64,000 bases of DNA from the NCBI RefSeq assembly GCF_964340395.1, contig NC_135568.1, forward strand, positions 18,182,776 through 18,246,775, read 5' to 3'. This DNA comes from Glandiceps talaboti (Eukaryota > Hemichordata > Enteropneusta > Spengelidae). The notes beneath the pieces were generated by a model. The model was given only the letters and a program-made list of their open reading frames with translations, was not told the DNA's origin and did not search any database. How positions within the stretch are numbered: position 1 is the first letter of the stretch; each line of letters starts with the position of its first letter. Positions 62,280 through 64,000 of this stretch are shown piece by piece. The position numbers were made by a program, and so were the translations under genes.

Positions 62280-63977
62280 CTTTACACTGAGTTCTTGTTA
62301 CACTTTAAATAATGAAAACAGTAGTTATTGTCATGCAAAATAGTGTTCTTATCCAGGAATGGTATGAATATTACACTCAGCCAGCTGTTGAGTACCGTTG
62401 GTTACTGGTTGCTATGTTACTGTCAGCTATTCCTGATTTGTGATAGGTGATTCTGCATTCTTGTGTATAGTGTATCTCCGGTTTCTCCTACATAGACTTT
62501 TTTCGAAATGTGAGCAATGTATTGCATACAATGTACACTAGGTTTGCTTATTTGAAGTTGATATGGTGTATTATTTTGTAATGCTGTGAATTTGGCCCTT
62601 GAAATGTGTCTGTCTTCTCCATGTAGGGGCAGATGGCGCAACGTTTGCTCTCACATGGTCTTGATCCTGTTGCTTCTTAACAACATCACAGAGCATTCAC
62701 CAATGTGTATATTAATATATGTTTGTATGCATACATCTATGTATATATGTATGTGTAGATGTATGTATGTATGTATGTATGTATGTATGTATGTGCTATT
62801 TATTTGTCCATGTTTGAAACAATGAGTGTGATTAAGCACTTTGTTTATACTCAAATATTAGCTATCACAACGGGTTGATACATCTTCCTCAGTGCAAATT
62901 TTCTGAAAATTCCTCTTCTTTTAACTTACCACTATACCAATGGAATACATCTTTTTGCATATCATCAGGTCCAATATTGGTGACGTTTAAAATGATGTCA
63001 TACAAACTGATATTCCATATTTCATTTCTTTCATCTTCTGTAAATAATCTATTTGTAAAAAGACATATATATCAATAACTATAAACAATTTTTAAATCAA
63101 ATATTCTATTTGCCACATGCTAGCTCTACCTGTACAAATGTCCTATTTAAAATACATGTAACGCAAATGTTTGTAACTGTATGAATGTTTTGACAAGACG
63201 TTTGTGTTAACGTTGATACTAGTCAACATAAGTATACTACTGGGGATCATAATTATTAACTGTTTCAACAGAAAATATGTGTTAGCCTCATAATATTCCA
63301 CACTATAACCATATATACTTACCTATTACGATCATTTTCAAACCAGAATCGATCCCCATCTCTGATTTTAAGAAATTGATTCTTGAGTATGGCGTTAAAC
63401 AATGGTCCTGGTCCTTGGGGTGTTGTTTCCAATAAACCACCAGTCCATATATCAACTTTGCTAATATTACCTTCATGTACATCGGATAAATCATCAAATA
63501 GCTGTGGATATAATGAAATACTAGTAGTCTAAGAGTACGATTACTATCATGTTTTAGATAAAAATGAGTCAATACAGTGTAGTGTTAGTCTTGTATATTT
63601 CCTGACCCCATGACGCTTTCCTAACATAGAGAGCTAGGCACAATTTTCCATACATTTTAATTGAGTTTTGTTGAGGTCATCCTATTCCCATTAGTCTTAT
63701 TATTGTAAGTACCTCAGATTATCGAGAATTAATAACACCCATAATTTTACAATACAATATGTACGACATCACATACTTGTACACAACAATTGATGACGTC
63801 ATACCTGTGGGTCAAGGTCATACAAGAATGGATTCACATCCTTCCAATCTGCAATAGGGGGTAATCCATAATGAATTCTAGCTGTATTGTAGTTGGGTAA
63901 TCCATGGTCTCGTCCTCTCTGAATATTAATAGCCATCAAGTCCCTTCGGGAAAATTCAAGAGGACCGAACACTTTAC
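41946..63977 (-). CDS. DUOX: Dual oxidase (DUOX), partial, 21 exons visible
   Basis: This is a NADPH oxidase of the DUOX subfamily: cytosolic NADPH electrons pass through FAD and two hemes to O2 across the membrane, yielding H2O2, with Ca2+ control by EF-hands. Exons join in transcription order as 63977-63805, 63501-63323, 63048-62930, 61763-61626, 61381-61241, 60347-60148, 57602-57417, 57018-56805, 56440-56347, 55994-55819, 55647-55557, 54840-54620, 53614-53384, 52687-52594, 51768-51719, 50808-50527, 49179-48950, 47006-46848, 46400-46245, 43440-43312, 42068-41946. Lengths sum to 3,386 nt: 2 nt completing a codon, 1,127 codons and a stop, with all phases matching. The first roughly 400 residues (signal peptide, most of the peroxidase domain) lie beyond the window. 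All key motifs are intact: EF-hands, two His pairs, [22 protein letters not shown] and a terminal F. All introns are GT-AG except one GC-AG. No frame damage is seen, so the gene looks functional. Confidence 0.5.
42485..43022. repeat. About 48-bp minisatellite in the last DUOX intron
   Basis: Units follow GTGTAGGAAATTAAAGTGTC, CTACACTCTGGAGTTATGG and TTTTAATAG, about 11 copies. Some units carry an extra GTTAAA-type insert. Sequence identity is high, so the array is young. Confidence 0.5.
43312..43440 (-). CDS. DUOX: DUOX exon: reductase domain, YICERHFQ
   Basis: 129 nt, phase 0. It encodes [20 protein letters not shown] and [19 protein letters not shown]. Acceptor TTTGCAG/TACATT, donor GATGAG/GTACGA. 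Confidence 0.5.
43836..44310. repeat. 19-bp minisatellite, about 24 units, DUOX intron
   Basis: The unit is ACTGATATGGACTCAGACC with CCC/TCC/TCA variants; some units have an inserted ATGC before ACTG. Confidence 0.5.
44815..45005 (-). pseudogene. Acidic coding remnant inside the TIR element
   Basis: The minus strand reads a run of Asp codons (from the ATC repeat), then [17 protein letters not shown], a stop, and [20 protein letters not shown] then LLQVTRSDR. Acidic low-complexity sequence next to TRS-R suggests the end of a former transposon protein, but chance coding by the ATC repeat cannot be excluded. Confidence 0.5.
44961..45005. repeat. (ATC)n microsatellite
   Basis: CAT/ATC trinucleotide tract of about 45 bp within the TIR element. 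Confidence 0.5.
45171..45236. repeat. (TG)n/(TCTG)n microsatellite
   Basis: Mixed TG and TCTG repeats inside the TIR element. Confidence 0.5.
46045..46158. repeat. 34-bp tandem repeat, about 3.4 units
   Basis: Unit TTCTTTAGCTAGATGCTTAC followed by CGACATGTATTCAG, almost perfect, in a DUOX intron. Confidence 0.5.
46245..46400 (-). CDS. DUOX: DUOX exon: NADPH-binding, [10 protein letters not shown]
   Basis: 156 nt, phase 0. It encodes [20 protein letters not shown] and [20 protein letters not shown], the conserved NADPH ribose/adenine side of the fold. Confidence 0.5.
46848..47006 (-). CDS. DUOX: DUOX exon: NADPH-binding, GPFGEG and GAGIGVTPF
   Basis: 159 nt, phase 0 at both ends. It encodes [20 protein letters not shown] and [20 protein letters not shown], the dinucleotide-binding loop of the NOX reductase domain. 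Confidence 0.5.
47285..47317. repeat. (CATA)n microsatellite
   Basis: Short CATA tract preceded by CTAC/TTAC repeats. Confidence 0.5.
47667..47879 (+). pseudogene. Possible DUF3504/KIAA1958-like N-terminal fragment
   Basis: A real ATG opens 70 codons on the strand opposite DUOX, within one of its introns. It reads [20 protein letters not shown], then [11 protein letters not shown] and [16 protein letters not shown]. The KNT...T...W..WAxER layout resembles the N-terminus of Crypton-derived DUF3504 proteins, but similarity is short. The flanks share ACTACAACTTG...GGTAGACGGTA at about 47,634-47,664 and 47,899-47,925. It is probably a mobile-element relic. Confidence 0.5.
48433..48497. repeat. 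Hairpin: ATAAATGCC ... AATACACGCC inverted repeat
   Basis: ATAAATGCCATCCTGGCAAT then ACACGCC is answered in reverse complement by GGCGTGTATTTACCCGGACG then GCATTTAT, with a few mismatches and a loop of about 7 nt. This is a MITE-like terminus or structured repeat, followed by a CATA tract. Confidence 0.5.
48507..48567. repeat. (CATA)n microsatellite
   Basis: About 15 CATA units in a DUOX intron. Confidence 0.5.
48950..49179 (-). CDS. DUOX: DUOX exon: FAD-binding domain
   Basis: 230 nt. It encodes [20 protein letters not shown], the FAD motif [12 protein letters not shown] and [12 protein letters not shown]. Acceptor CTCTTAG/GTGTTG, donor CCAAAG/GTATGC. Confidence 0.5.
50527..50808 (-). CDS. 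DUOX: DUOX exon: TM helices with second His pair
   Basis: 282 nt. It encodes [40 protein letters not shown] and [20 protein letters not shown]. The His residues of THK and LHG are 13 apart, the second heme-ligand pair. The acceptor is taken as AATAACAG/GGATTAC, not the upstream CTAG, because only this gives TTTGITGV in frame. Confidence 0.5.
51147..51520. mobile_element. MITE-like element with about 33-bp TIRs
   Basis: AAGGCCAAAAAAAAAATATC then TGGTTCTGGTCAG at the left end is answered by CTGACCAGAACCAGATAT, an (AT)n tract and TTGGCCTA at the right end. ATATCTGGTTCTGGTCAG (18 bp) matches perfectly. The 374-bp element has no coding sequence and includes a CGCGCGCGCG run beside the right TIR. 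It lies in a DUOX intron; the superfamily is unknown. Confidence 0.5.
51719..51768 (-). CDS. DUOX: DUOX microexon-size exon (50 nt)
   Basis: 50 nt encoding [16 protein letters not shown], the extracellular loop before the conserved GITGVLLVL. Acceptor TTGCAG/AACCC and donor ACAG/GTTAGT. It is the shortest exon seen and is required to keep frame. Confidence 0.5.
51867..52004. repeat. Two-copy tandem repeat, about 69 bp
   Basis: GTCTATATTG-GGACAAGGGG through GATAAGGGGAACTCCT occurs twice in a row with few differences. Confidence 0.5.
52594..52687 (-). CDS. DUOX: DUOX exon: heme core, [16 protein letters not shown]
   Basis: 94 nt. It encodes [20 protein letters not shown] then [10 protein letters not shown]. 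It contains the second His of the first pair. Split codons at both ends fit the neighbours. Confidence 0.5.
52981..53210. repeat. (TATG)n, (TTG)n, (GGT)n compound microsatellite
   Basis: A TATG/TG tract to about 53,128, TTG repeats to about 53,176, then GGT repeats. Long open frames across it are low-complexity artefacts. Confidence 0.5.
53384..53614 (-). CDS. DUOX: DUOX exon: heme core, first His ligand
   Basis: 231 nt. It encodes [33 protein letters not shown] and [20 protein letters not shown]. The His of AFHK and the His of LVHL (completed in the next exon) are 14 residues apart, the spacing known for one heme-ligand pair of NOX proteins. Confidence 0.5.
54620..54840 (-). CDS. DUOX: DUOX exon: second TM helix, oxidase domain start
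   Basis: 221 nt. A basic linker ([17 protein letters not shown]) precedes [20 protein letters not shown] and [16 protein letters not shown], the start of the six-helix ferric reductase core. Donor CATACT/GTAAGT. Confidence 0.5.
55050..55303. repeat. 25-bp tandem repeat, about 10 units
   Basis: Unit AGACTAAAATATCTTATTAA followed by TGCTC, with TTCTC and CACAC variants, in a DUOX intron. Confidence 0.5.
55557..55647 (-). CDS. DUOX: DUOX exon: cytosolic segment before second TM helix
   Basis: 91 nt. It encodes [20 protein letters not shown] then TPFRPPTSI, a polar linker. Both ends carry split codons that agree with the neighbours. Confidence 0.5.
55817..55818 (-). other. Non-canonical GC 5' splice site
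   Basis: The intron after the 55,819-55,994 exon starts GCAAGT on the minus strand. The flanking exon end AAAAG and positions +3 to +6 (AAGT) match the usual GC-AG class, where strong pairing with U1 compensates. Confidence 0.5.
55819..55994 (-). CDS. DUOX: DUOX exon: weak third EF-like segment, GC donor
   Basis: 176 nt. It encodes [20 protein letters not shown] then [16 protein letters not shown], an EF-hand-like helix-loop-helix with a degenerate loop. The donor is AAAAG/GCAAGT, a GC-AG intron; reading phase and protein continuity into the next exon support it. Confidence 0.5.
56347..56440 (-). CDS. DUOX: DUOX exon: EF-hand 2
   Basis: 94 nt. It encodes [20 protein letters not shown] then [10 protein letters not shown]; the loop [12 protein letters not shown] is complete. 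Acceptor TGTAG/GGTCAG, donor ATCAA/GTAAGT. Confidence 0.5.
56805..57018 (-). CDS. DUOX: DUOX exon: EF-hand 1
   Basis: 214 nt. It encodes [20 protein letters not shown] followed by the canonical calcium loop [12 protein letters not shown], with Asp, Asp, Asn and Glu at coordinating positions. Calcium binding here is expected to switch on the oxidase core. Confidence 0.5.
57417..57602 (-). CDS. DUOX: DUOX exon: cytosolic linker before EF-hands
   Basis: 186 nt, 62 codons, phase 0 at both ends. It encodes [20 protein letters not shown] and [19 protein letters not shown], matching the RQKxLExFF block of DUOX proteins. Donor TCAAAG/GTGAAT. Confidence 0.5.
57930..60165 (-). repeat. 41-bp minisatellite copied from a DUOX exon-intron junction
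   Basis: About 54 head-to-tail units. On the minus (transcribed) strand a unit is CTAAGTTGTCCAAAAGAG then TGTGACTTG, identical to the last 27 nt of the DUOX exon 60,148-60,347, followed by GTGAGTATTTGGTA, identical to the first 14 nt of its intron. The true exon end is the first unit. Variants at the donor are GTGAGT, GTGGGT and GTTAGT; other unit types replace CCAAAAGAG by GTGTAAAAG-like sequence. Within the array a block of about 860 bp (21 units) is repeated: rare variants near 58,443 and 58,559 recur near 59,303 and 59,419. Confidence 0.5.
60148..60347 (-). CDS. DUOX: DUOX exon: cytosolic linker; its end seeds the minisatellite
   Basis: 200 nt. It encodes [20 protein letters not shown] ... 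[16 protein letters not shown], the linker between the first membrane helix and the EF-hands. The donor is GACTTG/GTGAGTATT. The last 27 nt of this exon and the first 14 nt of the intron are the unit of the 41-bp array that follows. Joining to the next exon gives [17 protein letters not shown], which fits the DUOX pattern and fixes the authentic donor as the first one. Confidence 0.5.
61241..61381 (-). CDS. DUOX: DUOX exon: first TM helix and basic stop-transfer
   Basis: 141 nt. After a long T-rich acceptor it encodes [13 protein letters not shown], then [13 protein letters not shown], a membrane helix followed by a strongly basic cytosolic anchor. It ends AKMAK-like as DVKMAK with a split Ala codon. 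Donor AAAAG/GTTGAA is weaker than its neighbours. Confidence 0.5.
61626..61763 (-). CDS. DUOX: DUOX exon: ectodomain end and start of first TM helix
   Basis: 138 nt. It encodes [20 protein letters not shown] then [13 protein letters not shown], the typical DUOX Cys-containing juxtamembrane segment, followed by the hydrophobic [10 protein letters not shown] that begins the first membrane span. Donor ATAG/GTAATT. Confidence 0.5.
62133..62278. repeat. (TATG)n and (TG)n microsatellite
   Basis: TATG repeats, a short AT stretch, then TG repeats, in a DUOX intron. Confidence 0.5.
62423..62641 (-). pseudogene. GIY-YIG-type endonuclease fragment in a DUOX intron
   Basis: The minus strand reads [20 protein letters not shown] then QIRN, a GIY-YIG-style nuclease block (YVGETG...L..R...H). 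It is preceded by [11 protein letters not shown] in place of the usual Cys-bearing strand, and upstream by [18 protein letters not shown]. It is a retroelement relic, likely Penelope-like, with no reverse transcriptase nearby. It differs in sequence from the fragment at 34.9-35.8 kb and so comes from another lineage. Confidence 0.5.
62756..62797. repeat. (TATG)n microsatellite
   Basis: Short TATG tract in a DUOX intron, next to the GIY-YIG relic. Confidence 0.5.
62930..63048 (-). CDS. DUOX: DUOX exon: end of peroxidase-like domain
   Basis: 119 nt. It encodes [20 protein letters not shown] then [17 protein letters not shown], the conserved C-terminal part of the ectodomain. It joins to the next exon through a split Gly codon (G/GT). 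An NVT glycosylation sequon is visible. Confidence 0.5.
63323..63501 (-). CDS. DUOX: DUOX exon: peroxidase-like domain, IWTGGLLE
   Basis: 179 nt, starting in phase 0 and ending with 2 nt of a codon. It encodes [20 protein letters not shown] and [11 protein letters not shown], conserved peroxidase-domain blocks. Splice sites are CACAG/CTATTT and AATAG/GTAAGT. Confidence 0.5.
63805..63977 (-). CDS. DUOX: DUOX exon: peroxidase-like domain, [15 protein letters not shown]
   Basis: 173 nt. The acceptor AG lies at 63,978-63,979 and the donor GTATGA follows CCACAG. It encodes [19 protein letters not shown], then [18 protein letters not shown], the hallmark of the DUOX/animal heme peroxidase fold. 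The first 2 nt complete a codon begun outside this exon. Confidence 0.5.
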
Positions 63978-64000
63978 CTGGAATCGTATGAAAAGTAATA

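Overview
The window is metazoan nuclear DNA, probably from an invertebrate (marine type is a guess). The evidence is a spliced dual oxidase gene with 21 visible exons, long introns, GT-AG (one GC-AG) splice sites, decayed retroelements, many microsatellites and a long tandem satellite. I cannot name the species from sequence alone.

Layout: (1) 1-28,015 is one uninterrupted AT-rich satellite of about 416-bp monomers, roughly 67 copies in one orientation, with nested higher-order periods of 1, 2, 3, 5 and 10 monomers. (2) 28,016-41,900 is intergenic and gene-poor. It holds a candidate CTCF-type site just outside the satellite, a decayed LINE reverse transcriptase, two diverged relatives of the satellite unit, a frameshifted Penelope-like retroelement end with a GIY-YIG domain lying between GACA/GATA tracts, long AT tracts, several minisatellites, hairpin repeats and a Crypton/DUF3504-type tyrosine-recombinase fragment. 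(3) 41,946-63,977, minus strand, is the 3' three quarters of a DUOX gene. The N-terminal part of the peroxidase domain lies beyond the right edge.

The DUOX exons join in a single frame through every splice phase and give 1,127 codons plus stop. Domain order is: end of the peroxidase-like domain, first membrane helix, linker, two EF-hands plus a weak third, second membrane helix, ferric-reductase-type heme core, FAD site, NADPH site, and a terminal Phe. This is a calcium-activated, membrane-bound NADPH oxidase that makes H2O2 on the outer side of the membrane. Its introns carry TIR elements, GIY-YIG and recombinase-like fragments, and large minisatellites.

The most unusual feature is at 57,930-60,165. 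A 41-bp minisatellite of about 54 units is made of the last 27 nt of a DUOX exon plus the first 14 nt of the following intron. The authentic exon end and its 5' splice site are therefore the first unit of an array of dozens of copied splice donors.

No tRNA, rRNA, CRISPR array or complete autonomous transposon was found.
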